From: Roseinatronobacter ekhonensis
GTDB lineage: Bacteria > Pseudomonadota > Alphaproteobacteria > Rhodobacterales > Rhodobacteraceae
Direction: 5' to 3'
NCBI RefSeq assembly: GCF_900499075.1
Contig: NZ_UIHC01000001.1
Coordinates: 124,001 to 188,000 of the forward strand
Length of the DNA stretch: 64,000 nt
Below the pieces are notes generated by a model, which worked only from the letters and a program-made list of their open reading frames with translations, did not search any database and had not been told where the DNA came from. This document shows positions 35,799 through 44,216 of the stretch, in pieces. The stretch's first letter is position 1. The number at the start of each line of letters is the position of its first letter. The position numbers and the translations under genes are program-made.

Positions 35799-36608
35799 AT
35801 GCGAAACATCGCGGTATTCGGCGTATCGGGGCGCATGGGGCAAATGCTGGTGCGCGAGATCGACGCGCATCCGAAAGCCACATTGTCGGCTGCAGTCGAC
35901 CGTCCGGGCCATGGCTGGATCGGGCAGGATCTGGGACAGGTGATGGGTGTTGCCGCGCGCGGGCTGACCGTTACCGACGACATCGGTGCCGCATTGGCGG
36001 CCAGCGATGTCATCATCGACTTCACGGCGCCCGCTGCAACCTTGGCACTGGCAGAGCGTGCCGCCGACTCGGGTGTGGGCCATGTTATCGGAACAACCGG
36101 ATTCGACGATGACGACATCGCCGCGCTGGCAAAGATCGGTGCGCATGGGCATATCGTGCGCGCCGGCAATATGAGCCTTGGAGTCAACCTGTTGGTCACG
36201 CTGGCGCGTCAGGTCGCAGGTGCACTTGGCGAGGATTACGATATCGAGATCATCGAGGCCCACCACCGCCACAAGGTCGACGCGCCCTCCGGCACCGCGC
36301 TGATGCTGGGCGAGGCCGTCGCCGAAGGGCGCGGCGTTGTGCTGGCCGATATGGCCGACAGGGCGCGCGACGGGATAACCGGTGCGCGCCGCGATGGCGC
36401 GATCGGCTTCCACGCAATCCGTGGCGGTGATTTCATCGGAGAACATGATGTGGTCTTTGCCGGTCCCGGCGAACGCGTGACGCTACGCCATGTGGCGTCA
36501 GACCGGGCGCTGTTCGCGCGCGGCGCGCTGCGGGCCGCATTGTGGCTGGAGGGGCGCGAACCCGGCGAGTATTCCATGCTCGATGTGCTGGGCTTGAGCG
36601 CCGGTTAG
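35799..36608 (+). CDS. dapB: 4-hydroxy-tetrahydrodipicolinate reductase
   Basis: A 269-residue NAD(P)H-dependent reductase of lysine and diaminopimelate synthesis. The Rossmann motif GVSGRMG is at residues 8-14, and the catalytic/substrate segment [15 protein letters not shown] (His pair and Lys) at about 153-167. Length is normal. I chose ATG 35799 because it is preceded by GGAAAGGACAGG and starts directly on the nucleotide-binding strand; the upstream TTG-type extension is not conserved. Confidence 0.96.
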   Translation: MRNIAVFGVSGRMGQMLVREIDAHPKATLSAAVDRPGHGWIGQDLGQVMGVAARGLTVTDDIGAALAASDVIIDFTAPAATLALAERAADSGVGHVIGTTGFDDDDIAALAKIGAHGHIVRAGNMSLGVNLLVTLARQVAGALGEDYDIEIIEAHHRHKVDAPSGTALMLGEAVAEGRGVVLADMADRARDGITGARRDGAIGFHAIRGGDFIGEHDVVFAGPGERVTLRHVASDRALFARGALRAALWLEGREPGEYSMLDVLGLSAG

Positions 36609-36674
36609 GTTTTTTGAAACCAATCTCGGGTCTGCTGCGTATCAGCGTTAGGACACCAGAAAGAGGTTGCCATA

Positions 36675-37034
36675 ATGAAGTTCGCGATTGCACTTACCAC
36701 CGCCATGATAGCCGCCGCCCCTGCGCTGGCCGATTTCCAGCCGGTCCGAGAGGAAGGGAATTTCCGGTCCCTCGTTGAAGGGCGCGAGCTGACGCGTTTC
36801 GGCATCCGGTTGCAGGTGCTGCCGCAAGGCGAAATCCGTGGCCGGGGCTTTGGCATGCAGGTCGGCGGTCGTTGGGAATGGCGCAACGGCTATTTTTGCC
36901 GGACGTTGGAATTCGGCGGATCAGGCGACGGGTATAACTGCCAGCTGGTCCTGCGCGACGGGGCCACATTGCGTTTCGTCTCTGACCAAGGACAAGGCGA
37001 CTCGGCTGACTTGCGGTTGCGCAATCCCGGCTAA
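36675..37034 (+). CDS. Small periplasmic protein of unknown function
   Basis: A 119-residue protein with a clear signal peptide (residues 1-19, ending APALA-DF). The mature part is beta-rich with one Cys pair (YFCRTLEFGG and GYNCQLVLRD) that could form a disulphide. Similar Rhodobacterales proteins are sometimes labelled dihydrodipicolinate reductase, probably only because they sit next to dapB; nothing here resembles that enzyme. It lies 66 bases after dapB on the same strand and has an AGAGG ribosome site just upstream of the ATG. Confidence 0.75.
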   Translation: MKFAIALTTAMIAAAPALADFQPVREEGNFRSLVEGRELTRFGIRLQVLPQGEIRGRGFGMQVGGRWEWRNGYFCRTLEFGGSGDGYNCQLVLRDGATLRFVSDQGQGDSADLRLRNPG

Positions 37035-37095
37035 TCGCTTGTCAGACGGCGCGCGCGGTGGCTAAGTGGCGGCAAGCTTTCGCGAAAGGTCCGCC

Positions 37096-38448
37096 ATGAA
37101 CACGCCGCGCAAACAGATATGGGGCTGGTGGGCCTTTGACTGGGCCAACCAACCCTATAACACACTGCTTCTGACTTTCATTTTCGCACCCTATTTCGCG
37201 TCCGCCGTGGCTCCGGATCCGGTGACGGGGCAGGCGCTTTGGGGCTGGATGCTGGCGCTGTCGGGCTTGCTGATTGCGGTGACGGCGCCTGTCATGGGGG
37301 CGATTGCCGACAGTTCCGGAAACCGCCGCTCGTGGCTGTTGCTGTGGTCCGCGCTCTATGCGCTTGGCGCGGGGGCGCTCTGGCTGGCTGTGCCCGACGC
37401 CGATACGGGCACGATCTGGCTGGTGCTTCTGGCCTTCGCTATCGGGCTTGTAGGGCTGGAATTCGGCATTGTTTTTACAAACGCCACTTTGCCGGATCTG
37501 GGCAGCCGTGACGATCTGGGCCAGATTTCAGGCACCGGCTGGGCGCTGGGCTATGTCGGCGGGCTTGTGTCCTTGGTCCTCATGCTGCTGTTTCTGGCTG
37601 AAAACGACCAAGGCGTCACGTTGATTGGCCTGTCCCCCGCGCTGGGTCTGGACCCGGTGGCGCGCGAAGGCACGCGTTTTGTCGGGCCGTTCACCGCGCT
37701 CTGGTATCTTGTTTTTGTCATCCCCTTCTTCCTGTGGGTGCCGATCAAATCGGCCACTTCGCGCGCGCGCGGTGCGGTGCGCAAGGGTCTGGTCGAATTG
37801 GGCGCAAACCTGCGCGCCCTGCCCAAACGGCGCAGCCTGTTCGCCTATCTGGGGGCGTCGCTGCTCTACCGTGATGCGCTCAACGGCATTTACGCCTTTG
37901 GCGGGATATATGCGGCGGGCGTGCTGGGTTGGTCCATCGTCCAAATCGGCGTGTTCGGCATACTGGCCGCCGCCGTGGGCGCGCTCGCGTGTTGGCTGGC
38001 GGGCAAGCTGGATTCGCGCTTTGGTCCGAAACCTGTCGTCATCGGCTGCGTTGCCCTGTTGATGGCGGTCTGTGTCATCATCGTCGGGACCGACCGGACA
38101 ATGGCGCTGTTCATACCCGTAGCCGAGGGGTCAAACCTGCCAGACATCACCTTCTACATCTGCGGTGCGCTGATTGGCGCGGGCGGCGGCAGCCTGCAAT
38201 CCGCGTCGCGCACCATGATGGTGCGACAGGCCGACCCCGCCCGCATGACCGAAGGCTTCGGGCTTTACGCGCTGTCGGGCAAGGCGCTGGCCTTTCTGGC
38301 ACCCGCGCTGGTGGCGCTGGTCACAACCCTGACCGACAGCCAGCGCATGGGCGTCGCCCCGCTGATTGTGCTTTTCATGGCGGGGCTGGTCCTGCTAGCC
38401 TGGGTGGACCCAGAGGGAGAGCCGGAGTTCCGATGCGCGCCATCCTGA
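37096..38448 (+). CDS. MFS transporter, UMF1 family
   Basis: A 450-residue inner-membrane protein of the UMF1/Atg22-like major facilitator group, with about twelve membrane segments. The N-terminal block WGWWAFDWANQPYNTLLLTF is the UMF1 hallmark, and a cytoplasmic loop rich in Arg and Lys divides the halves. The substrate is unknown in bacteria. The ATG at 37096 is preceded by GAAAGG. The last 16 bases overlap mepA, so these two are probably co-transcribed. Confidence 0.88.
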   Translation: MNTPRKQIWGWWAFDWANQPYNTLLLTFIFAPYFASAVAPDPVTGQALWGWMLALSGLLIAVTAPVMGAIADSSGNRRSWLLLWSALYALGAGALWLAVPDADTGTIWLVLLAFAIGLVGLEFGIVFTNATLPDLGSRDDLGQISGTGWALGYVGGLVSLVLMLLFLAENDQGVTLIGLSPALGLDPVAREGTRFVGPFTALWYLVFVIPFFLWVPIKSATSRARGAVRKGLVELGANLRALPKRRSLFAYLGASLLYRDALNGIYAFGGIYAAGVLGWSIVQIGVFGILAAAVGALACWLAGKLDSRFGPKPVVIGCVALLMAVCVIIVGTDRTMALFIPVAEGSNLPDITFYICGALIGAGGGSLQSASRTMMVRQADPARMTEGFGLYALSGKALAFLAPALVALVTTLTDSQRMGVAPLIVLFMAGLVLLAWVDPEGEPEFRCAPS

Positions 38449-39317
38449 TCCTGACCCTTGCCGTGCTGTTTTCGGCACCGGCCACCGCGCAACAGCGCGC
38501 GAACCAGCTATTCGGGGCGCATGCATATGGCTCGCTACAATCGCCAGAGCCGATTGGCAGCTATTCCAAGGGCTGTGCCTCGGGGCTGGTGCGTTTGCCC
38601 GAAACCGGGCCGACATGGCAGGCAATGCGCTTGTCACGCAACCGCAACTGGGGCGATCCCAGCTTGATGGAGTTCGTGCAGGACCTTAGCCGCGAAGCGA
38701 CGCGCCACGGTTGGGCGGGGCTGTATATCGGCGATATCAGTCAGCCGCGCGGCGGGCCAATGACCTCGGGGCATCGAAGCCACCAGATCGGGCTGGACGT
38801 GGATATCTGGATGCTGCCGCCCAAACGGCTGGATCTCAGCGTTGGTGAACGCGAAAGCCTCAGCTCCATTTCTGTGCGGACCAATGACCAGCTCCGTGTG
38901 AACAGCAACTGGACGCGGTCCCATTACAACATCATGCGCGCCGCCGCCAGCGACCCGCGCGTTGACCGGATTTTTGTCGCCGCCGCCGTAAAGTTGGAAA
39001 TGTGCAAGACCGCGCGCAGCGCCGATACGCGCTGGCTTCAGAAAATCCGCCCGGCCGGTGGGCATAATTACCATTTTCATGTGCGGATGAAATGCCCGCG
39101 CGGTGCGCGCAATTGCGAAGCCCAGACCCCGACGGTGGGGGAACTGTCCAACGGCGGAAACGGCTGCGATGACACATTGCAATGGTGGGTGACGGATTAC
39201 CTGAATCCGCCTCCGCGCGACCCGAATGCGCCCCCGCCCGAACCGCGCCGTCACCCGCGTGACTATACGATGGCAGATTTACCGCGTGCATGTCAGGCAG
39301 TTCTTGCTTCGCAGTAG
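38433..39317 (+). CDS. mepA: Penicillin-insensitive murein endopeptidase MepA
   Basis: A 294-residue exported peptidase (M74) that cuts D-Ala-mDAP cross-links in peptidoglycan. A signal peptide covers residues 1-19 (APATA-QQ). Zinc-binding histidines and aspartates are in SGHRSHQIGLDVD and GGHNYHFHVRM. Several Cys are present (SKGCASG, LEMCK, KCPRG, RNCEA, NGCDD), as in LAS metallopeptidases stabilised by disulphides. The C-terminal part is rich in proline (PPPRDPNAPPPEP). It starts inside the MFS gene. Confidence 0.93.
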   Translation: MRAILILTLAVLFSAPATAQQRANQLFGAHAYGSLQSPEPIGSYSKGCASGLVRLPETGPTWQAMRLSRNRNWGDPSLMEFVQDLSREATRHGWAGLYIGDISQPRGGPMTSGHRSHQIGLDVDIWMLPPKRLDLSVGERESLSSISVRTNDQLRVNSNWTRSHYNIMRAAASDPRVDRIFVAAAVKLEMCKTARSADTRWLQKIRPAGGHNYHFHVRMKCPRGARNCEAQTPTVGELSNGGNGCDDTLQWWVTDYLNPPPRDPNAPPPEPRRHPRDYTMADLPRACQAVLASQ

Positions 39318-39376
39318 CGTCACCGTGCCAAAGCTATTGCCAAGGAACAGTTCGCAGGTAAGCTGAACGTGCACAG

Positions 39377-39394
39377 GTGTCATCAAGCCGTCAC
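39377..39394 (+). promoter_or_regulatory. Possible Pho box upstream of the 5'-nucleotidase
   Basis: GTGTCAT, four bases, then CCGTCAC gives two repeats on an 11-base period. It differs from the PhoB consensus CTGTCAT-N4-CTGTCAC at two positions. It lies about 60 bases before the nucleotidase ATG. No clear -10 box follows at the usual distance, so this is a candidate only. Confidence 0.35.
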
Positions 39395-39456
39395 AGAAGC
39401 TTGGCACGCCATGTTTTGTCTGCCGCCCTCGCGCGGCCACCAACGGGGATGCGACC

Positions 39457-41106
39457 ATGACCAAGACCGACTCTCATCTGAACCGGCGCGGATTTCTCAG
39501 CCTTGCGGGCGCCACACTGGCGATCACCGGCGCAGGCAGCTTCACGCTGCGCAGTGCGCAGGCGCAGGCCGGTTTTTCTATCACGGTTCTGCATATCAAC
39601 GACATGCACAGCCGCATCAGCGAAATCAGCAGCTACAACTCCACCTGTTCGGATGATGATTCGGCGGAAGGCAATTGTTTCGGCGGCTCCGCCCGTCTGG
39701 CCACCGCAATTCGCGAGCGCCGCGCCGCGCATGAAGATGAAGGGCGCCCCGTGCTGACGCTGGACGCCGGCGACCAAAGCCAGGGCACGTTGTATTACAC
39801 TACGTATGGCGGCAAAGCCGAAGTGCAGATGATGAACGCCATCGGGTTCGACGCGATGGGCGTCGGCAATCACGAGTTCAACCGTGGCCCCGAAAGTCTT
39901 GCCGAAATGATCGCGACCGCAGATTTCCCGGTCGTCTCCGGCAATATCCGTGTGGCAGAGGGCAGCCCGCTTGCGGGGCATATCCAGCCGCGCGTGGTGG
40001 TTGAAAAAGACGGCGAACGCATCGGTATCCTTGGCGTGACCACGCCCGAAACCGTGATCCTGTCGTCGCCCGGCCCCGATGTCAGCTTCGATGACGAAAT
40101 CGAGTTTCTGCAAGGCGCGGTCGCCGAAATGCAAGCTGACGGGATCACAATAATTCTGGTGCTCAGTCATGTCGGCTACAATCGCGACCGCGAAATCGCC
40201 GCCGCTGTGGACGGTATTTCGGCCATCATCGGCGGGCACAGCCACACCCGTATGTCCAACACCGAAGAGGGTGCGGTCGACTATGCCACGCTGGTCGAAA
40301 GCCCATCGGGCCGCGCGGTGCCCATCGTGCAGGCGTTTGCGTTCTCGCGCTATCTGGGCGAACTGCAACTGGATTTTGCCGATGATGGTGCCGTTGTGTC
40401 TGCTAGCGGCGACACGGTGCTGCTCGACGCCAGCTTCGCCCCGGCCGAAGATATCGAGGCGCTGATGGCCCCCTTGGCAGAGCCCATCGAGCGGCTGATT
40501 AGGGCGCCCGTCGCCGAACTCGCCGCGCCGATCGACGGCAGCCGTGAAAACTGCCGCGCCCGCGAATGCGAGATGGGCAATACCGTAACCGACGCCATGC
40601 TGGCAGAGGTCGCGGATCAGGGCATCACCATCGCACTCGCCAATGGTGGCGGCTTGCGCGCCTCTATCGGGTCGGGCACGGCCACGCTTGGCGATGTGCT
40701 GACGGTGCTGCCCTTCCAGAACACGCTTTACACGCTGGAAATCCCTGGCGCGGCACTGGTCGCGGCGCTGGAACACGGTGTCAACGATATCGAAAACGGC
40801 GCTGGGCGTTTCCCGCAGGTCGCCGGCCTGCGCTTCAAGCTTGACGCCTCTGTCGCGCCGGGTGCCGGTCGGGTGTCGGACGTTGAGGTCCGCGCAGACG
40901 ACGCGTGGGCCCCGATCGACCCTGCGGCCATGTATGGCCTTGTCACCAACAACTTCATGGCCGGAGGTGGCGATGGCTACGGCATGCTGCGCGATCAGGG
41001 TGTGAATGGCTACGACACAGCGATCGATCTTGCCGAAGTGCTCGCGCGGCATCTGTCTGCGAACGAACCATTTGCCCCGCAAATAGAGGGTCGGATCGTT
41101 CAGTAA
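39457..41106 (+). CDS. Tat-exported 5'-nucleotidase (UshA family)
   Basis: A 549-residue two-domain metallophosphoesterase that should release phosphate from nucleotides in the periplasm. A twin-arginine signal NRRGFLSLAG lies at residues 9-18, with cleavage likely near AQAQA-GF. Metal-binding motifs are VLHINDMHS, GNHEFNRG and GGHSHT; the C-terminal substrate domain has NGGGLRASIG. Active sites and length are intact. It is a single gene; a repeat element follows it at 41164. A possible Pho box upstream fits a scavenging role. Confidence 0.9.
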   Translation: MTKTDSHLNRRGFLSLAGATLAITGAGSFTLRSAQAQAGFSITVLHINDMHSRISEISSYNSTCSDDDSAEGNCFGGSARLATAIRERRAAHEDEGRPVLTLDAGDQSQGTLYYTTYGGKAEVQMMNAIGFDAMGVGNHEFNRGPESLAEMIATADFPVVSGNIRVAEGSPLAGHIQPRVVVEKDGERIGILGVTTPETVILSSPGPDVSFDDEIEFLQGAVAEMQADGITIILVLSHVGYNRDREIAAAVDGISAIIGGHSHTRMSNTEEGAVDYATLVESPSGRAVPIVQAFAFSRYLGELQLDFADDGAVVSASGDTVLLDASFAPAEDIEALMAPLAEPIERLIRAPVAELAAPIDGSRENCRARECEMGNTVTDAMLAEVADQGITIALANGGGLRASIGSGTATLGDVLTVLPFQNTLYTLEIPGAALVAALEHGVNDIENGAGRFPQVAGLRFKLDASVAPGAGRVSDVEVRADDAWAPIDPAAMYGLVTNNFMAGGGDGYGMLRDQGVNGYDTAIDLAEVLARHLSANEPFAPQIEGRIVQ

Positions 41107-41163
41107 ACGATCCAACGCACCAGCAAGGGCGCGACCGGCAATCCCCTAGCGCCCTTTCCCCTT

Positions 41164-41234
41164 CATCCTTGCAAAAATATCCTGGGGGAGTCCTGCCTCG
41201 GAACGGGGCAGGGCGGGGGCAAAGCCCCCCCTGC
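41164..41234. repeat. Dispersed hairpin repeat, copy 2
   Basis: It begins CATCCTTGCAAAAATATCC, matching the start of the copy at 13138 with two differences. A GC hairpin closes it: GGGGGC (41215-41220) pairs with GCCCCC (41224-41229) over a three-base loop. It lies between the convergent nucleotidase and aldR genes and could end both transcripts. Confidence 0.7.
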
Positions 41235-41242
41235 GAAGGGGC

Positions 41243-41725
41243 TCAGATATCGACCGCAGTGGTCTGCACAACGCGGCGCAGGGCGAAAGATGATTGCATC
41301 TGCGTCACACCGGGCAGGCGGCTCAGGTAGCGGCGATGGATGCGTGCAAAATCCTCTGTGTCGATCGCGATGATCTTCAACAGATAATCGGCGCTGCCTG
41401 CCATCAGATGGCATTCCAGCACATCGGGCACGCGCGCGACTTCGCGCTCGAACCGGTCGAGAAGATCATCGCTTTGCCCAGAAAGCGTGATCTCCACAAA
41501 CACCGTGGTCGGGCGACCGATGCGTTTCATATCCAGCAGGGCGACATAATCCGCGATGATCCCGTCGGATTCCAGCCGTTGCACCCGCCGGTGGCAGGCT
41601 GAAGGCGATAGGTTCACAAGGTCCGCCAGCTCAGCATTTGTCACGCGGCCTTGGCGTTGCAAAACCCGCAAGATGCGGCGATCCGTGTCGTCTAGCTGCA
41701 TTGCAGCGCAATCCTGTTCTGACAA
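41243..41725 (-). CDS. aldR: Lrp/AsnC family regulator of alanine dehydrogenase
   Basis: A 160-residue Lrp-type regulator. The N-terminal winged helix-turn-helix (about residues 10-60) contains LVNLSPSACHRRVQRLE, and the C-terminal RAM ligand-binding domain follows (FVEITLSG to about residue 145). It is divergent from ald, an arrangement known for AldR, which activates ald in response to alanine. ATG at 41701 (MQLDDTDRRIL, codon 9) is a possible alternative start. The intergenic region holds three palindromes that are likely its operators. Confidence 0.9.
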   Translation of the reverse strand: MSEQDCAAMQLDDTDRRILRVLQRQGRVTNAELADLVNLSPSACHRRVQRLESDGIIADYVALLDMKRIGRPTTVFVEITLSGQSDDLLDRFEREVARVPDVLECHLMAGSADYLLKIIAIDTEDFARIHRRYLSRLPGVTQMQSSFALRRVVQTTAVDI

Positions 41726-41738
41726 ATGTCACAAAAAT

Positions 41739-41791
41739 CGAAGAGTATTCGTCAAATAAACCCATTCCGCGAATATTCGCAAATTAATTTC
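41739..41791. promoter_or_regulatory. Cluster of Lrp-like palindromic operators between aldR and ald
   Basis: Three AT-rich dyads are present. CGAA-N5-TTCG lies at 41739-41751. A perfect 12-base palindrome GCGAATATTCGC is at 41769-41780. AAATTAATTT is at 41781-41790. Their centres are about 30 and 11 bases apart, near three and one helical turns, as expected for side-by-side binding of an Lrp multimer. Confidence 0.6.
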
Positions 41792-41836
41792 GTATCAATG
41801 CGGGCAGTCTTTCACCATGAAACAAGGAGGCTTGCC

Positions 41837-42958
41837 ATGCGTGTCGGATGTCCCACGGAAATAAAACCCCAGGAATTTCGCGTCGGTCTGACCCCGGCTG
41901 CTGCAAAGGAACTGGTGCTTGCCGGTCACGAGGTGATTGTGCAGACGGGTGCTGGCACGGGGGCAGGGTTTGCCGATCAGGACTATACAAGCGCTGGTGC
42001 AGCGTTGCTTGATAACGCGGAAGATATCTTTGCCAGCGCCGATATGGTTGTAAAAGTGAAAGAACCGCAGGCGTCAGAGCGCAAAATGCTGCGGGCAGGG
42101 CAGGTTTTGTTCACCTATCTGCATCTGGCCCCGGACCCCGTCCAAACCCGCGATCTGCTGGCAAGCGGCGTCACCGCGATTGCGTATGAAACCGTTACCG
42201 ACCGCGCCGGAGGGCTGCCACTGCTTGCGCCCATGTCAGAGGTCGCCGGTCGTCTGGCGCCGCAGATGGGCGCATGGACCCTGCAAAAAGCCAATGGCGG
42301 GCGCGGCGTGCTGATGGGCGGTGTGCCCGGTGTTGGTCCGGCCAATGTTGTCGTCATCGGTGGTGGTGTGGTTGGCACCCATGCCGCGCGCATTGCGGCG
42401 GGCATGGGCGCTGATGTGACCGTGCTGGACCTGTCGCTGCCGCGCCTGCGTTATCTGGACGATGTTTTCGGCGATAGGTTCCGCACGGGTTATGCCAGTG
42501 CGGCCCGCACCGCCGAGTTGGTCGCGCAGGCCGATATGGTCATCGGCGCGGTGCTGGTTCCGGGGGCGGCAGCACCCAAACTGCTCAACCGGGCGCAACT
42601 TGCGACCATGAAGCCCGGCGCGGCACTGGTCGATGTGGCTATTGACCAAGGGGGCTGTTTCGAGACATCGCGGGCCACGACGCATGCCGATCCGATCTAC
42701 GAAGTGGACGGGATCATGCACTACTGCGTGGCCAATATGCCCGGTGCGGTTGCGCGCACATCGACGATTGCGCTGGGCAATGCGACCATGCCGTTCATGT
42801 TGGCGCTGGCGAACAAGGGCTGGCGGCAAGCATGCATGGATGATCCGCATCTGCTGGCCGGTTTGAACACGCATGCAGGGCAGTTGACCTATCCGGCGGT
42901 GGGCGAAGCCTTGGGGCTTGCAGCGATCAAGCCCGAAACGGCCTTGAAAGCCGCCTAG
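41837..42958 (+). CDS. ald: Alanine dehydrogenase
   Basis: A 373-residue NAD-dependent enzyme that reversibly converts alanine to pyruvate and ammonia. The N-terminal block RVGCPTEIKPQEFRVGLTP holds the substrate residues, and GGGVVGTHAARIAAGMGADV (about residue 175) is the NAD-binding fold. The C-terminal half contains VDVAIDQGGCFETS and HYCVANMPGAVARTST. The start is fixed by AAGGAGG five bases before the ATG at 41837. It overlaps tdk by four bases at the 3' end. Confidence 0.97.
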   Translation: MRVGCPTEIKPQEFRVGLTPAAAKELVLAGHEVIVQTGAGTGAGFADQDYTSAGAALLDNAEDIFASADMVVKVKEPQASERKMLRAGQVLFTYLHLAPDPVQTRDLLASGVTAIAYETVTDRAGGLPLLAPMSEVAGRLAPQMGAWTLQKANGGRGVLMGGVPGVGPANVVVIGGGVVGTHAARIAAGMGADVTVLDLSLPRLRYLDDVFGDRFRTGYASAARTAELVAQADMVIGAVLVPGAAAPKLLNRAQLATMKPGAALVDVAIDQGGCFETSRATTHADPIYEVDGIMHYCVANMPGAVARTSTIALGNATMPFMLALANKGWRQACMDDPHLLAGLNTHAGQLTYPAVGEALGLAAIKPETALKAA

Positions 42959-43551
42959 TCCGTCTGCGCGGGGTGGTCGCCCATCGCCTCGCGCCAGTGG
43001 CGGCGGCAGAGCGCAACATAGGTTTCATTGCCGCCGATCTGGACCTGCGCGCCATCGCGCAGGGCCGCACCATCCGCGTCCATGCGCACCACCATGGTCG
43101 CCTTTTTGCCGCAGTGGCAGATCGTGCGCACCTCGCGCATTTCATCGGCCAGCGCCAGAAGCGTGGCAGAGCCGGGGAACAATTCGCCGCGAAAATCCAC
43201 GCGCAGACCGTAGCACATGATGGGCACCCGCAGGTCATCGACCGCGCGGGCCAGTTGCCAGACCTGTTTGGGGGTCAGGAATTGCGCCTCGTCAATGAAT
43301 ACGCATGCCATCGGGCCTTGGGCCAGCCGGTCTGCCAGCCGCAAGAACAGATCGTCGGTTTCGTCGAATGTATCCGCCTCTGCCCCGATCCCGATGCGCG
43401 ACGCGATGCGTCCGTGCCCCGCGCGACCGTCCAGTCGGGCTGTCAGCAGGTAAGGCACCATACCGCGCTCGCGGTAGTTATGCGCGGCTTGCAGCAGGAT
43501 CGTGGATTTGCCCGCGTTCATGGTCGAGAAGTGGAAATATAGCTTTGCCAT
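42955..43551 (-). CDS. tdk: Thymidine kinase (type II)
   Basis: A 198-residue kinase that phosphorylates thymidine for dTTP salvage. The P-loop is MNAGKST at about residues 11-17, the base-binding region FIDEAQFL is at about 87-94, and four zinc cysteines are in TICHCGKKA and ALCRRHW (with a fourth at the border). It is the bacterial/viral type II enzyme rather than a human TK2-like enzyme. It is convergent with ald and overlaps it by four bases. Confidence 0.95.
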   Translation of the reverse strand: MAKLYFHFSTMNAGKSTILLQAAHNYRERGMVPYLLTARLDGRAGHGRIASRIGIGAEADTFDETDDLFLRLADRLAQGPMACVFIDEAQFLTPKQVWQLARAVDDLRVPIMCYGLRVDFRGELFPGSATLLALADEMREVRTICHCGKKATMVVRMDADGAALRDGAQVQIGGNETYVALCRRHWREAMGDHPAQTD

Positions 43552-43639
43552 GCACTGGCTTTAGCCCGTTCCGCTCGGTCCGAAAAGCCCCTTGCGAGCG
43601 CGGGCGCGCACAGGCATCTTGCCATAAATGGAGGTAGCT

Positions 43640-43960
43640 ATGACCCGAACCATCCTTGGCCTGAAAACCTGCGACACCTGCCGCAAAGCGGTCAAGGCGT
43701 TGCCGGACGCCACGTTCCGTGACATTCGTGCAGAGCCGTTGACCGCCGAAGAACGCGCGACCCTGATCGCGCGGTTCGGGGATGCGGTGATAAATCGGGC
43801 CTCTACCACTTGGCGGGGCTTGTCAGATGCCGACAAGGCGCAAGATGCAGCGACCTTGCTAGCCAACCATCCGACACTGATGAAGCGTCCGGCCATTCGC
43901 GACGGCGATAGCTGGTATCTGGGTTGGAAAGCCGACACGCAAAAGGCGTTGGGCTTGTAG
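43640..43960 (+). CDS. ArsC/Spx family thioredoxin-like protein (YffB-like)
   Basis: A 106-residue thioredoxin-fold protein. The N-terminal CDTC (Cys10-Cys13) and the KRPAIRDG segment at about residues 83-90 match the YffB/Spx group. This group is related to arsenate reductase ArsC but is not known to reduce arsenate itself. The function is unclear; glutathione-dependent redox activity is suggested for YffB. ATG 43640 is preceded by GGAGG, so I use it and not the ATG four codons earlier. Confidence 0.85.
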   Translation: MTRTILGLKTCDTCRKAVKALPDATFRDIRAEPLTAEERATLIARFGDAVINRASTTWRGLSDADKAQDAATLLANHPTLMKRPAIRDGDSWYLGWKADTQKALGL

Positions 43961-43965
43961 CCTGC

Positions 43966-43989
43966 GCGCTGCCAGCCCGCCGGCAGCGC
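43966..43989. terminator. Stem-loop between the ArsC-like and cold-shock genes
   Basis: An 8-bp perfect stem (43966-43973 with 43982-43989) with an eight-base loop sits between two convergent stops. There is no strong T run on either side (only TGTTTGT on the plus strand), so termination is likely but weak. Confidence 0.45.
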
Positions 43990-44009
43990 CCCTGTTTGTC
44001 CGGGTGGCG

Positions 44010-44216
44010 CTACAGCAACTGCAAGTCGCTGGCGGATTCGCGCCCGTCGCGCCCTGCTCGCAGCTCGTATCCTACCTTTTGGTCATCGGCGAGGCCGGTC
44101 AGCCCTGCACGCTCTACCGCAGAGATATGCACGAAGATATCCTTGCCGCCGTCATCGGGGGCGATGAACCCGTAACCCTTGGTCGTGTTGAACCATTTCA
44201 CTGTGCCGGTTGGCAT
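44010..44216 (-). CDS. Cold-shock protein (CspA family)
   Basis: A 68-residue single-domain cold-shock protein. RNP1 (KGYGFIAPDD, about residues 13-22) and RNP2 (DIFVHISAV, about 25-33) are present. It is a nucleic-acid chaperone of the cytoplasm. The start ATG 44216 is preceded by GAGGAGAAG; the upstream extension is not conserved. The long region upstream, shared with the divergent helicase gene, may hold an extended leader, as many csp genes have. Confidence 0.93.
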   Translation of the reverse strand: MPTGTVKWFNTTKGYGFIAPDDGGKDIFVHISAVERAGLTGLADDQKVGYELRAGRDGRESASDLQLL

